Under the pieces are notes generated by a model. That model did no database searches, was not told where the DNA came from, and was given only the letters and a program-made list of their open reading frames with translations. A stretch of 64,000 bases of DNA. Origin: Desulfobulbaceae bacterium (GTDB lineage Bacteria; Desulfobacterota; Desulfobulbia; Desulfobulbales; SURF-16). The translations under genes were made by a program, and so were the position numbers. The stretch is from positions 1 to 64,000 of the forward strand of contig PKTX01000068.1 of assembly GCA_002868945.1 (NCBI GenBank), written 5' to 3'. Each line of letters begins with the position of its first letter. The stretch's first letter is position 1. Below are positions 26,143-35,931 of the stretch, piece after piece.

Positions 26143-28506
26143 GTGTTGCCCATCATTCCCTTTGCCCGAAATATTGCAGCCGGCCTGGCTGCCTGCTTTT
26201 TTTTGTTGTGCGGCGGCCCGCTTGCGGCTGCCGACCTCCTCAATCAACCCTGGAAGGTGGAGGCCGACAAGGTCAGCCGCAGTGTCAGTGAGCAGGAGAT
26301 TATCGCCGAGGGCAATGTCGTGCTGGAACGCACCGGCACCCCCGGCAAGCCCATGACCATTCTGGCCGACTGGATTCGCTATGACACGGAGGCCGGTATT
26401 GTTCAGGCCCGCGGTAATGTTAAACTGCGTTCCAACACGGAAAAGGCCGATGCCCGTGAGGCCACCATTTTCCTGAGTGATCAGACGGCCCAGTTCATCG
26501 ACAGCAAGATACATTTCATTGATACCAATATCACCCTGGAAAGCAAAGAGGCCCGTCGCGATGGCGAGATGGTCTATTTCTTCCGGGACGGCGTCTTTAC
26601 CTCCTGCGATTATGACGAGGAGCGCAGTCCGGCCTGGAGTCTAGCACTCAAGGAGGCGGATATCGATGTGGACGGCTTCATCTTCATGAAGCACAGCGTC
26701 TTGCGTATTAAGCGCCTGCCCGTCCTCTATCTGCCCTTCATGGCCTATCCGGGCAGGATGGAGCGCCAGACCGGCTTTCTGGATCCGGAAATTTCCGGCT
26801 CCGACCGGGGCGGCTCCGGCCTGATCACCCCCTTTTTCTGGAACCTGTCGCCCAGCTCGGATATTACCCTTTATCCCGGCTACTATGCCAAGCGCGGCCC
26901 CATAATCGGCGGGGAGTTCCGCACCATGCAGGATGAGCGTTCACGTTTTTCCGTGCAGGGTACCTTTATCGATGACCGCGTCCAGGATGATCATGACGCT
27001 GACGACCATTTATACATCCACAAGGATGATGCGGTGGCCGGGGTGGATTACCAGAAGAACGGCTATATCCCCCTGGGTGATTATTGGTATATGCCCCTCG
27101 GCGAAGACTACCAGGAGGACGGCTATCTGCGGACCCGCTCCAACCGCTACTGGGTACGCAGCAAGGCTGACTATGATTTCGGCGACAATCTCAAGCTGCT
27201 GGCTGATATTGATTTTGCCTCTGACCGTGATTTTCTCATGGAGTTTGACAACGGCATTATCGGTTCCGAGGACTCCCATGACGCCTTTCTCCGCGATTTT
27301 GATCGAGGCCTGCAGGAGGCCTCTTTGCCCTGGCGCCAGTCAAGCCTGCAGTTGGCCAAGCATTGGTCCCGGGTTTTTGTCGGTGCTGAAACGAGCTATG
27401 TTGATGATCTCAACCCCTCCACCACTCCTGATACCACGGTCATTCACACCCTGCCCCGGTTGCTTACCATCGGTTCCCTGGGGGTGCCCTTTACCAGGCT
27501 CAACCTGAACTGGCAGGGTGAATATGTCAACTATTGGCGTGAGGAAGGGGTGGGCATGCAGCGACTTGACCTGCATCCGCGTCTCACCACGCCCATTCCT
27601 TTGGGGCGCTGGCTGGAGGCCTCCATAACCGGTGGTTTTCGGCAGACCAACTATCAGGTGGAGACGTATGACGAGGCGCTGTATCTCGCCAGCGATGATA
27701 GCCACCCCAGCCGACGGGCCTGGGATGGCGAGGCGCGCCTGTCCACCACCTTTCAGCGTGATTTCGGGGTCAAGGTGGGCTCACTGCGCTGGCTCAATCA
27801 CACCGTTAAGCCGCATACCTCCTTTTCCTACATTGATCCGGATAACGAAGAGCTGGTGGTGCCTGATTTCGACGCCAAGGACACCCTGCGGGCCGCAAGC
27901 GAGGTGGGCTACGGTCTGGAAAACCACTTTCTCATCGGCGGTGTGAGTGGCGACGACAAGGAGTACAGCCGTTATTTCGGTTCGTTTAAGATCAAGCACT
28001 CCTACGATTATCGCAAGGATGTTGAACCCTATGGCGATCTGCGCTTTGAGCTGGACATCTTTCCCCTCAAGGAGTTGCGCCTCAAGTATTCCACCGATGT
28101 CAGCGTCTATGGCCGCGGCGTCGTCGGCTATGATCTGCTGACTCGCTATACCAACCAGCGCGGCGATTTTCTTTCCGTGGATTACCGCTATAACCAGGGC
28201 AGCGACACCCATGAAATTAACGGCCAGGGCAAGGTCCGTTTGACGGAAACGCTTTCCGTGGCCGCAGAGATTAAAAAGTCCCTGGCCCTTGATAATGTGG
28301 TGAGTCAGTCACTGTCCGTTATCTATCAGCCGGGCTGTTGGGGAATGCAGGTTGAGCTCTCCGAAAGTGGTGATGACCGCCAGCTCACCGTCATGTTTTC
28401 CCTGGTTGCCCTGGGCCAGGCCTTTGGCTTCGGTTATGAGGATAATCTCAGTGCCGATACCAGCTTCACCACCAGCACCGGTCCCTTGGAACATGATAAT
28501 TTTTAG
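26143..28506 (+). CDS. lptD: LPS-assembly protein LptD
   Basis: The 787-residue protein has a signal peptide (about residues 1-30, ending GGPLAAA), an OstA-type jellyroll domain (WKVEADKVSRSVSEQEIIAE, AEGNVVLE, ARGNVKL) and a long C-terminal barrel from about residue 210, with the LptD motif LPVLYLPFMAYPGRMERQTG just before it. It ends in Phe. LptD with LptE inserts lipopolysaccharide into the outer leaflet. Only two cysteines remain in the mature part (FTSCDY and PGCWGM), fewer than the four in the E. coli protein, so disulfide layout differs. The start is GTG 26143 with a weak GGA site. No other lpt gene is nearby. Confidence 0.9.
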   Translation: MLPIIPFARNIAAGLAACFFLLCGGPLAAADLLNQPWKVEADKVSRSVSEQEIIAEGNVVLERTGTPGKPMTILADWIRYDTEAGIVQARGNVKLRSNTEKADAREATIFLSDQTAQFIDSKIHFIDTNITLESKEARRDGEMVYFFRDGVFTSCDYDEERSPAWSLALKEADIDVDGFIFMKHSVLRIKRLPVLYLPFMAYPGRMERQTGFLDPEISGSDRGGSGLITPFFWNLSPSSDITLYPGYYAKRGPIIGGEFRTMQDERSRFSVQGTFIDDRVQDDHDADDHLYIHKDDAVAGVDYQKNGYIPLGDYWYMPLGEDYQEDGYLRTRSNRYWVRSKADYDFGDNLKLLADIDFASDRDFLMEFDNGIIGSEDSHDAFLRDFDRGLQEASLPWRQSSLQLAKHWSRVFVGAETSYVDDLNPSTTPDTTVIHTLPRLLTIGSLGVPFTRLNLNWQGEYVNYWREEGVGMQRLDLHPRLTTPIPLGRWLEASITGGFRQTNYQVETYDEALYLASDDSHPSRRAWDGEARLSTTFQRDFGVKVGSLRWLNHTVKPHTSFSYIDPDNEELVVPDFDAKDTLRAASEVGYGLENHFLIGGVSGDDKEYSRYFGSFKIKHSYDYRKDVEPYGDLRFELDIFPLKELRLKYSTDVSVYGRGVVGYDLLTRYTNQRGDFLSVDYRYNQGSDTHEINGQGKVRLTETLSVAAEIKKSLALDNVVSQSLSVIYQPGCWGMQVELSESGDDRQLTVMFSLVALGQAFGFGYEDNLSADTSFTTSTGPLEHDNF

Positions 28507-28723
28507 AAGGCACCCCTCTCTAAGGGTGTCATGTCTTGATAGTTTTGCCTTGGTGCAGCGTGCTCTTGCCGGTGAAGGGTGAGATGTTATGGGTGAGGAG
28601 CAAAAAAGCTCTTGCCCGGCGGATTTTTTGATTCCCCTGACGCCCTGAAAAAATGGGCAATTAACCATGGTGGAAGGTCTTTCTGCCAAAGATCCACCTC
28701 CCTCTTTCCCTGGAGTTTCAGGT

Positions 28724-29689
28724 ATGGATATAGATATCTTTAATGGTGATGCCGATGGCATTGCCGCTTTGCAGCAGCTGCGTCTGGCCGAACCTCGTCA
28801 ATCTCTCCTGGTCTCCGGGGTGAAGCGCGATATCCGCCTGCTCGACAAGGTGGTTGCCATGGCCGAGCATCGGGGGGCGCGCCTCACCGTGCTCGATATC
28901 TCCATGGCCACCAACAGTGAGCCGCTGCAAACCCTGCTTGATGATGATTGCCGGATCTTCTACGTTGATCACCATCATCCCGGCGACATCCCGGAACATG
29001 TCGCCCTGGAGAGCCATATTGACGCGGACCCGGATATCTGCACCGGTCTCATTGTCAATCGCCTCCTTGGCCATCGCTATCCGGCCTGGGGAGTGGTGGC
29101 CGCCTTCGGCGATAACCTGCATGACGCAGCCCATCGCCTGGGCAAACAATGCGGCCTTGCCGAGCAGGCCATGGCGGTGCTGCGTGAGCTGGGTGAGCTT
29201 CTCAACTATAACGGCTACGGCAGAGAGGTGGCGGATCTCCACTTTGATCCGGTCCAGCTCTTCAAGGCGGTGCAGCCCTATGCCGATCCCCTTGAGTTTT
29301 ACAGGCAGAGCGATGCCCTGGCCACCCTGCGCCAGGGATTTCATGATGACATGGGCAAGGCCCGCGCCACCCGGCCCGAGGATGAGCAGGAGAGCGGGCG
29401 TATCTATATCTTCCCCAATGAGGCCTGGGCCCGGCGTACGGCCGGTGTCTTCAGTAACGAGCGGGCCCGTGAAAAACCGGATATGGGCCATGCCCTGCTG
29501 GTGGATAACGGCCAGGGGGGCTATGTGGTGAGCGTGCGGGCGCCGCTGAACCGCAAGGAGGGCGCCGTGGAGCTCTGCAAATCCTTTCCAACGGGCGGCG
29601 GGCGTGCTGCGGCGGCCGGAATCAATGAGCTGCCCCAGGGCAGGCTGGCGGAGTTCAAGGCCGCCTTCTTTGCTGCCTTTCAGAGCTGA
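28724..29689 (+). CDS. DHH/DHHA1-family phosphoesterase
   Basis: The 321-residue protein opens MDIDIFNGDADGIAALQQL and has FYVDHHHPGDIP near residue 80, the metal-binding Asp and DHH motifs of the family. The C-terminal GGGRAAAAGI near residue 300 is the DHHA1 substrate-binding motif. Members split phosphodiester bonds in short RNAs or cyclic dinucleotides; the substrate here cannot be told. ATG 28724 is preferred: GGAG lies nine bases upstream and the conserved start follows. An upstream ATG (28667) adds 19 Pro/Ser-rich residues. The gap to lptD is 217 bases and contains nothing recognisable. Confidence 0.8.
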   Translation: MDIDIFNGDADGIAALQQLRLAEPRQSLLVSGVKRDIRLLDKVVAMAEHRGARLTVLDISMATNSEPLQTLLDDDCRIFYVDHHHPGDIPEHVALESHIDADPDICTGLIVNRLLGHRYPAWGVVAAFGDNLHDAAHRLGKQCGLAEQAMAVLRELGELLNYNGYGREVADLHFDPVQLFKAVQPYADPLEFYRQSDALATLRQGFHDDMGKARATRPEDEQESGRIYIFPNEAWARRTAGVFSNERAREKPDMGHALLVDNGQGGYVVSVRAPLNRKEGAVELCKSFPTGGGRAAAAGINELPQGRLAEFKAAFFAAFQS

Positions 29690-29887
29690 TTTCTCCTCTG
29701 CCGGCCTTGCCTCGTCGCCATAACCGCTCTGTCGCCTCGTGCCTGCCCCAGGAGGCCGCCGGGCGGTTTTTTGCAAAAAAAACTTTGTGTCTGCCGCTAC
29801 TCTATGGTTTTCTTTTAGGGTGTTGCGATGCAGCCTTCTGTTTCAGGCCCCAGGTTCCCAAGCCTTTTCTCCCCAGAGAGTTTTGTC

Positions 29888-30928
29888 ATGCAAGTAGCTA
29901 AACAGTGTCTCATCCTGTTCCTTCTTCTTCTGTTATCCTCCTGGCCGGTCGCTGCCGCTGTGGCCAGTAAGCCCAAGGCCGCTGACCTGGTTGAGGACGG
30001 CCAGGCCATTGACCTCACCACCAAGCGTTACCAGGAGCTGTTTGCCGAGCTGCGCAGCAAGCACAACTTCAGTCGCCAGGAGCTCGATGCCATATTCGGC
30101 GGCCTGACCATCAAGCAAAGGGTTCTGGAATTAATGGACTCCCAGTGGGAGGCCAAACCCTATTTTGACTATTATCCCCGTTTTATTACGCCGGCGGTTG
30201 TTAAAGAGGGCAAGGAAAAGCTTCGGGAGCACAAGCCGCTCCTTGACCGGGTGGAAGAGAAATTTGGTGTGGACCGGCACGTGGTGGTGGCCATTTGGGC
30301 CATTGAGTCGAGGTTCGGTAAGCATACCGGCGGTTTTGACATGCTGCAGACCCTGAATACCATGTTTGACGCCTATCCGCGCCGCTCCAGCTTTTATCGC
30401 AGTCAGCTCATTCATTTTCTGCTCCTCTGTCGGGAAAATAATGTTGATCCCACCTCAGTGGCCGGTTCCTATGGCGGTGCCTTTGGCCAGACCCAGTTTA
30501 TCCCGTCCAGTTTTCGCGAGTATGCCGTTGATTTCGACAAGGATGGTCGCCGCGATGTCTGGAACAGTGTTGACGATATCCTGGCCTCCATTGCCAACTA
30601 TCTCAAACGGGCCGGCTGGGTACGGCAGGCACCGCTCTATGCTGAAATCGGTGCGACCCTGAAGGCCGCTGATCTGCAGAAGGCCTATGAGCAGGGACGC
30701 AAGGGACGGGTGAGCCGAGCCCGTATCGAAGCGGTCCAGGGGGTCACACTGCCGCCTTCACCGGCAGACAAGGAACTCTCCATTGTCGGCCTGGAGCTTG
30801 ATGAGGAGGGCGCCATGCGCTTTGTGGCCGGTTATCCCAATTTTCACGCCATTACGGCCTGGAATCACTCAAACCGTTATGCCATGGCGGTTATCGAACT
30901 CAGTGAATTGCTGGCTGGGCTGAAATAA
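29888..30928 (+). CDS. mltB: MltB-type lytic murein transglycosylase
   Basis: The 346-residue protein has a signal peptide (about residues 1-22, no lipobox) and an SLT_2 domain. The catalytic Glu is in VVAIWAIESRFGKHTG near residue 138; AGSYGGAFGQTQFIPSSF and FDKDGRRDVWNSVDDILASIANYL follow as in MltB. The enzyme cuts peptidoglycan glycan strands with 1,6-anhydro ends in the periplasm. ATG 29888 is chosen because the signal peptide begins there; ATG 29828 adds 20 residues. The stop TAA (30926-30928) lies within the ATAA duplication of the next element. Confidence 0.88.
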   Translation: MQVAKQCLILFLLLLLSSWPVAAAVASKPKAADLVEDGQAIDLTTKRYQELFAELRSKHNFSRQELDAIFGGLTIKQRVLELMDSQWEAKPYFDYYPRFITPAVVKEGKEKLREHKPLLDRVEEKFGVDRHVVVAIWAIESRFGKHTGGFDMLQTLNTMFDAYPRRSSFYRSQLIHFLLLCRENNVDPTSVAGSYGGAFGQTQFIPSSFREYAVDFDKDGRRDVWNSVDDILASIANYLKRAGWVRQAPLYAEIGATLKAADLQKAYEQGRKGRVSRARIEAVQGVTLPPSPADKELSIVGLELDEEGAMRFVAGYPNFHAITAWNHSNRYAMAVIELSELLAGLK

Positions 30929-31145
30929 GGGTATCTTGAATAATTAGATATTTCGGAGTCTCGCTCCGCTCGCTTACCTGTTCGAGTTCACGAAGCATAG
31001 AAAATAAAAAGCGCGCCCTGCAAGAGGTATGGGAGCCTGCGACACTCCGGGTGCCCTTGGGGTGCAGCATATTAATGATATGTGAGCATTTTTATTTTCG
31101 TAGCGCCGAAGAAATCGGCCAAAGTGGCAATTATTCAAGATACCC
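30929..31145. mobile_element. 217-bp MITE-like element at the mltB stop codon
   Basis: The ends gggtatcttgaataatt (30929-30945) and aattattcaagataccc (31129-31145) are perfect 17-bp inverted repeats. ATAA at 30925-30928 and 31146-31149 is a perfect 4-bp target duplication that includes the mltB TAA. The inside carries atttcggagtctcgctccgc, identical to the 20,188 element, and cgcttac as in the 519 element. No open frame encodes a transposase. A related right end occurs at 175-190. Confidence 0.88.
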
Positions 31146-31181
31146 ATAAGACGGTCTGCTCTCCGGCAGGCGTGTGATCAG

Positions 31182-32735
31182 GTGCAATCCTATCGGCTGA
31201 AAATTAAAATTATCCTGGCCCTGGCCATCTTCATCGCCACCGGCATGCTGCTCATGGATATGGTGATCAGCATGACCGGCCATAAACGCCTGGTGCTGGC
31301 TGAGGTGGAGAAGGCCGAAGTCGTGGCCCAGGTCATGGCCCGTCGTCTGGAGGCGGCGCCGGCAATGTCAGACGGCCTCCATGCCGAGGTGGCCGGCCAG
31401 GCTTGGGGGCTGGGCATGGAACTGCTGGTGGTTGATGGCCGGGGAGCGGTGCGCTTTCCCGCGCCCGACCAGCTTGGTGCCGGCCCTGCCATGATCAAGG
31501 CGGCACAAGAGGCCGTGGCCACCGGGCGTATGGCAAAAGGCACTGCCGGGCCCCGCTTCGGCCCCCTGGGGCGCCGTTATGAGACGCTGCAGGTGGCAGT
31601 GCCCCTGAAAAACGAGGACGGCCTGCTGAGCGGCGCCCTGGTCCTCTCCGTCAATCTCGCCGGCCTGCATGAGCAATTCTGGGCCGATCAACGACTCTTT
31701 GCCCTCTATATTCTCTTCAACCTGGCGATCCTTACCTTTGTCGCTTATCAGCGTCTGGCCAAGCTGCTGATCAAACCCCTGCAGCGTCTGGCCAGTCGGG
31801 CCGAGGAGTATCAGGATGACGAGTCCTTTTACTTTCTTACCGATAGAAGGGGTGATGAGGTAGCGGCCCTCTCCGCCTCGCTCAACCGCATGCTGCGCCG
31901 CATCAATACGGATCGCCACAAGCTGCAGGAGATGGTGGCTGCCCTGGAAGAGGCCAACCTTTCCCTGAAAACGGCCCAGCAGGAGGTCATTCGGGCCGAG
32001 AAACTCGCCTCGGTGGGACGGCTGTCGGCCGGCATCGCCCATGAGATCGGCAATCCGGTGGGTATTGTTCTCGGCTATCTGGAGCTCTTGCAGCAGGAGG
32101 ATCTGCAGCCAGGTCAGCGTCTTGACTTCATCCAGAGGGCAACCCATGAGATTAACCGGATCAGTACTATTATCCGTCAACTTCTTGATCTGTCACGCAG
32201 TGATGAGGAGGAGCAGGGTGAGGTGCATATCCATGATCTGCTCGGCGATCTCTGTGCCGGTTTGCAGGAGCAGCCCCTGCTGGCCGGTCTCTCCGTCACC
32301 CTGAAGACCGCAGCCGCCGACGACCGCGTCTATGGGGTTGCCGACAGGTTACGGCAGGTTTTTTTGAATATTATTATGAATGCCGCAGATGCGGTGCGGG
32401 ACAATGGTCCTGAACGGCCGGGCCGACTGACCATAAGCACCGCGCTTGTTGAGCAGGCTGGTAAGCGACAGGGGCGGCCGGCCCTGCAGATCCGTTTTGC
32501 CGATAATGGTCCGGGGATCAGCCCGGCCAATGTGGAAACGGTTTTTGATCCCTTTTTTACCACCAAGGAGCCGGGCAAGGGCACTGGACTTGGCCTCTCT
32601 GTCAGTTATATGATTATAGAAAATGTTGGCGGCAAGATCAGTGTCGCCAGTCGACCCGGTCAGGGAAGTGTCTTCAGCGTTATTCTGCCGCTGAGCCGGG
32701 CGGCGGAAAAGCAGGAGAAGCAGAGTAGACCATGA
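31182..32735 (+). CDS. Membrane sensor histidine kinase (NtrB-like partner)
   Basis: The 517-residue protein has a helix at about residues 8-30, a periplasmic sensor of about 140 residues, a second helix near 175-193, a HAMP-like linker, a coiled coil, then HisKA with [18 protein letters not shown] (phosphorylated His) and HATPase_c with [19 protein letters not shown] and [12 protein letters not shown]. It phosphorylates the regulator encoded next, whose ATG overlaps this stop by four bases (ATGA), so the pair is surely coupled. The start is GTG 31182. The signal is unknown. The small element at 30,929 lies just upstream and may carry or disrupt its promoter. Confidence 0.9.
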   Translation: MQSYRLKIKIILALAIFIATGMLLMDMVISMTGHKRLVLAEVEKAEVVAQVMARRLEAAPAMSDGLHAEVAGQAWGLGMELLVVDGRGAVRFPAPDQLGAGPAMIKAAQEAVATGRMAKGTAGPRFGPLGRRYETLQVAVPLKNEDGLLSGALVLSVNLAGLHEQFWADQRLFALYILFNLAILTFVAYQRLAKLLIKPLQRLASRAEEYQDDESFYFLTDRRGDEVAALSASLNRMLRRINTDRHKLQEMVAALEEANLSLKTAQQEVIRAEKLASVGRLSAGIAHEIGNPVGIVLGYLELLQQEDLQPGQRLDFIQRATHEINRISTIIRQLLDLSRSDEEEQGEVHIHDLLGDLCAGLQEQPLLAGLSVTLKTAAADDRVYGVADRLRQVFLNIIMNAADAVRDNGPERPGRLTISTALVEQAGKRQGRPALQIRFADNGPGISPANVETVFDPFFTTKEPGKGTGLGLSVSYMIIENVGGKISVASRPGQGSVFSVILPLSRAAEKQEKQSRP

Positions 32736-34111
32736 TGCAGGTGCCGAAGAAGAAAATACTCATTCTCGACGATGAGCCCAATATGCGTCACATGCTCACC
32801 ATGCTGGTGGAGAAGGCCGGTTATCAGGTGAGCGCCGGCGCGGACGGGGCGGAGGGGCTGGCCCTTTTGCGGGCGCACCATTTTGACTTTATCCTCTGCG
32901 ACATCAAGATGCCCACCATGGACGGCATGGAGTTCTTAAAGGCCTCCGCCGCCGACCGCGGTGAGGCCACCGTTATCATGATGTCCGCCTACGGCACCAT
33001 TGACACCGCCATTGAGGCCATGAAGCTGGGGGCCTATGACTTCATCTCCAAACCCTTTAAGACCGATGAGGTGCTGTTGGCCTTGAAAAAGGCGGAGGAA
33101 CGGGAGAACCTCAAACAGGAAAACCGCAGCCTCAAGCTGCAGATCAGCCAGGTCAAGGACGAGTACCGCTTCGGCACCATGCTGGCCCACTCCAAGGCCA
33201 TGCGTGATGTCTTCCGTCTGGCCGCCAAGGTGGCGCGTTTCGACACCACGGTGCTCATCTCCGGCGAGTCAGGCACCGGCAAGGAACTGGTGGCGCGCGG
33301 CATTCATTATGCCTCGGCCCGGGCCGCCAACCCCCTGGTTGTGGAAAATTGTGGTTGTGTGCCGGAAAACCTGCTTGAGAGCCTCTTCTTCGGCCATGTC
33401 AAGGGTGCTTTTACCGGTGCTGATCATGACAAGAAGGGGCTTTTTGAAGAGGCGGACAGCGGGACCCTCTTTCTGGATGAGATCGGCGATCTGCCGCTGC
33501 CGCTCCAGGTCAAACTGCTGCGCGTCCTGCAGGAGGGCGAGATCAGGCCGGTGGGTGCGCCGGACATGCGGCGCGTTGATGTGCGGGTGGTGGCGGACAC
33601 GGCCCGTGATCTGGGCCGCGAGGTGACAGAGGGCCGCTTTCGCCGGGATCTTTACTACCGGCTCAATGTTCTGCCCATTGTCCTGCCGCCCCTGCGCCGG
33701 CGGCCGGCCGATATCCCCCTGCTCTGTGAGCATTTCATGGCCAAGTTCCGAGACAAGATGGGGCCGGTGGCCCGCCGCATCGACAAGGAGGCCATGAAGC
33801 TGCTCCTGAAATATCCCTGGCCCGGCAATGTCAGGGAGCTGGAAAATACCATTGAGCGGGCCCTGGTTCTGGCGGCCGGCGATATTCTGGGCCCGGATGA
33901 TTTTCCCATGCTCGGCCAAGAGGCTGGTCCGGGCGTCCCATCCCTCTTTGACGGCTATTCGTTGAAGGAGGCCAAGAAGTTCTGGGAAAAGAGTCTCATA
34001 GAGAAGACCCTGGCCGCCTGTCACGGCAACCGTACCCGGGCTGCCGAACTCCTTGAGGTAAGCTATCCTTCACTTCTTGCCAAGATCAAGGAGTATGGCG
34101 TCCAGGTCTGA
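32732..34111 (+). CDS. NtrC-type sigma-54 response regulator
   Basis: The 459-residue protein has a receiver domain (ILILDDEPNM; phospho-Asp in FILCDIKMPTMDG; Lys in SKPFK), a sigma-54 AAA+ domain with GESGTGKELVAR, the GAFTGA loop intact in VKGAFTGADH, and FLDEIGDLPL, and a C-terminal Fis-type helix-turn-helix (RTRAAELLEVSYPSLLAKIK). It activates sigma-54 promoters when phosphorylated by the kinase encoded before it. The stop lies four bases from the convergent diguanylate cyclase stop. No regulon site was identified. Confidence 0.93.
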   Translation: MMQVPKKKILILDDEPNMRHMLTMLVEKAGYQVSAGADGAEGLALLRAHHFDFILCDIKMPTMDGMEFLKASAADRGEATVIMMSAYGTIDTAIEAMKLGAYDFISKPFKTDEVLLALKKAEERENLKQENRSLKLQISQVKDEYRFGTMLAHSKAMRDVFRLAAKVARFDTTVLISGESGTGKELVARGIHYASARAANPLVVENCGCVPENLLESLFFGHVKGAFTGADHDKKGLFEEADSGTLFLDEIGDLPLPLQVKLLRVLQEGEIRPVGAPDMRRVDVRVVADTARDLGREVTEGRFRRDLYYRLNVLPIVLPPLRRRPADIPLLCEHFMAKFRDKMGPVARRIDKEAMKLLLKYPWPGNVRELENTIERALVLAAGDILGPDDFPMLGQEAGPGVPSLFDGYSLKEAKKFWEKSLIEKTLAACHGNRTRAAELLEVSYPSLLAKIKEYGVQV

Positions 34112-34115
34112 GCCC

Positions 34116-35054
34116 TCAGTGGCTGTCGGGCCGGTACCAGGTCCTGATCTCGCTGTTCTCAAAGACCGCCACCTGGTTTTTGCCGTTATTCTTGGCATGA
34201 TAGAGGGCCCAGTCGGCATTGCTGATCAGGGTGTCCTTGGCCTCGTCAGGTACAAACTGGGCCACGCCGAAGCTGCAGGTCAGATTGCCGATCTCCGCAA
34301 AGCGGTGTGACATGATACCGGCCCTGATCTTTTCCGCCAGCAAGGCGGCGCCCTGCAGTGTTGTTTCCGGCAGAAGCACGGCAAACTCTTCCCCTCCCCA
34401 TCGGGCAAAATAGTCGCTTTGCCTGATAATGGCCTTGGTTAGGCCCCCTATCTCGATGAGGACATCGTCTCCGGCCAGGTGACCGTAGGTGTCGTTTACT
34501 GATTTGAAGTTGTCGATGTCAAAAATGATCAGGGAAAAGATCTTGCTGTGCCGATCCGCCTTTTTGACCTCGGCACTGAGGAGGTCGTTGAACATCTTAC
34601 GGTTGTAACAACCGGTCAGGGTGTCGGTGGTGGCCTGCTTTTCCATGATCTGCAGGTTCTCGTCAATAACCGCCTTGGCCTCCAGCAGGGCCGTGTTGTC
34701 ATAGATGATGATGCTGGCCCGCTCCTCTGAAAGGGGACTTATCACCACCTCCTGCCGCATGTGGTTAAAGGTGGATTTGGTGATCTGCTGGAGTTTGATG
34801 GGGATGATATACTTTTCCACCGATGAGCTGGTGAAGGTGGATGAGCCCAACTTCAGGGCGATTTTCACCTTGCGCTTAAGCAGATTGAAACCGGTCTCCG
34901 GAAAAAGATCAGACAGCAAGCGACCTTCTGCCTCCTGTCGGCTGATGCCGGTTTGCAGGGCCAACCAGCGATTCCAGAAGATGATCTTCAGGTCCGGATC
35001 AACGATCAAAATACCATTTTCAATGGTGTTGAGGATCGATTTCTCATCAAACAT
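34116..35054 (-). CDS. PAS-GGDEF diguanylate cyclase
   Basis: The 312-residue protein has an N-terminal PAS domain (about residues 8-115), a short coiled coil, and a GGDEF domain. The active site reads RWGGEEFAVLLPE, and RQSD five residues before it is the usual inhibitory RxxD site, so it should make cyclic di-GMP and be feedback-inhibited. No membrane helix is seen, so the signal is sensed in the cytosol. ATG 35054 abuts the CheC stop (TAGATG), implying coupling to the CheC gene upstream. Confidence 0.9.
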   Translation of the reverse strand: MFDEKSILNTIENGILIVDPDLKIIFWNRWLALQTGISRQEAEGRLLSDLFPETGFNLLKRKVKIALKLGSSTFTSSSVEKYIIPIKLQQITKSTFNHMRQEVVISPLSEERASIIIYDNTALLEAKAVIDENLQIMEKQATTDTLTGCYNRKMFNDLLSAEVKKADRHSKIFSLIIFDIDNFKSVNDTYGHLAGDDVLIEIGGLTKAIIRQSDYFARWGGEEFAVLLPETTLQGAALLAEKIRAGIMSHRFAEIGNLTCSFGVAQFVPDEAKDTLISNADWALYHAKNNGKNQVAVFENSEIRTWYRPDSH

Positions 35055-35675
35055 CTAGATGTTTTCCAGGTAGTTGTTCAGGGCGGTGTGTAACCAGTTA
35101 AACATCTCATCGGTGAACATGATAAAGAGTTTGCCGGCCACCTCCATGTCCTTAAAGTCCAGCACCGTACTGATAACAATAATATGTCGGTAGGACAGGG
35201 CACGCCTTTCCTGGGTGAGGGTATCGGCAAACTCTATGGAGGGCGGCGCAAAGGTCACATTGGTGCCCAGCAATTCCGCCAATTTGCCGATGCAGGAGGA
35301 TCCCAGGATATTGGAGATCTCCAAGATGCTCTGCTTGAGCTCGTCGTCATCAAGTATCTCCTGGCTGCCCGGCCCTTCATCGGCAAAAATAATTCTTTGC
35401 ATATTGCGGGCACTGTGCCTGTCCATGGCAAAGACCACCTCTCCCTGGAAGCGGCCCTTGAACTGTTGGGTGGTGGTATAGACATCCTGAAGATTGAAGT
35501 CTTGAAAGATAAAGGTGTCAAGCTCATCCAGGGCAACAAAGCTGATGGCCGGCACATGGAGGGTGGCAAAGTTATCAAAGAGATCGGCGATGGTGGCGGT
35601 GGCCGAACCAAAGGCGATGTTAATGAGCTCGCCAAGTACCTCCTGGAGCTCTTCCGGGAGTTCTTCCTGAATCAT
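35055..35675 (-). CDS. cheC: CheC-like CheY-P phosphatase
   Basis: The 206-residue protein has the two CheC active-site motifs: ELINIAFGSA near residue 16 and EISNILGSS near residue 119, each with Glu and Asn spaced as E-x-x-N. CheC and related proteins remove phosphate from CheY-type regulators. A CheY-like gene lies upstream and a diguanylate cyclase gene abuts downstream. No CheA, CheW or receptor gene is in the window, so this may be a signalling circuit outside classic chemotaxis. Confidence 0.8.
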   Translation of the reverse strand: MIQEELPEELQEVLGELINIAFGSATATIADLFDNFATLHVPAISFVALDELDTFIFQDFNLQDVYTTTQQFKGRFQGEVVFAMDRHSARNMQRIIFADEGPGSQEILDDDELKQSILEISNILGSSCIGKLAELLGTNVTFAPPSIEFADTLTQERRALSYRHIIVISTVLDFKDMEVAGKLFIMFTDEMFNWLHTALNNYLENI

Positions 35676-35853
35676 GGGATATCCTTATGTGACCGTGACG
35701 ATTGTATGGCAAAAAAATAGTCGCTTCGGCCGATCTCTGCGTGATGGTCAATAAATAATCTTCTGAAATCTCAACGAGATGTCCCTGTTTGTTTCCGACT
35801 TTCTGATGTTGGACAAAAAACCTCTTTTCACCGATAGACACTGACAATTGCGG

Positions 35854-35904
35854 CGGTCCGGCTGAAAAACAGTGCGTTTAGCGATTGCGACGAGAGCCGG
35901 ACCG
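35854..35904 (-). other. Long-range stem between the CheY-like and CheC genes
   Basis: CGGTCCGGCT (35854-35863) and AGCCGGACCG (35895-35904) are exact reverse complements 31 bases apart, with GCGG/CCGC just outside. The gap (256 bases) has no gene. It could attenuate or process the transcript between the two genes; there is no T-run. Confidence 0.45.
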
Positions 35905-35931
35905 ATAGCCGCCTCCCTCACTAACGGGCCA

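Noticed and set aside
29745-29780. An intrinsic terminator (gccgccgggcggtttttt) after the DHH gene.
   Set aside because: The stem is only three to five pairs with G-T pairs, too weak to report as a feature.
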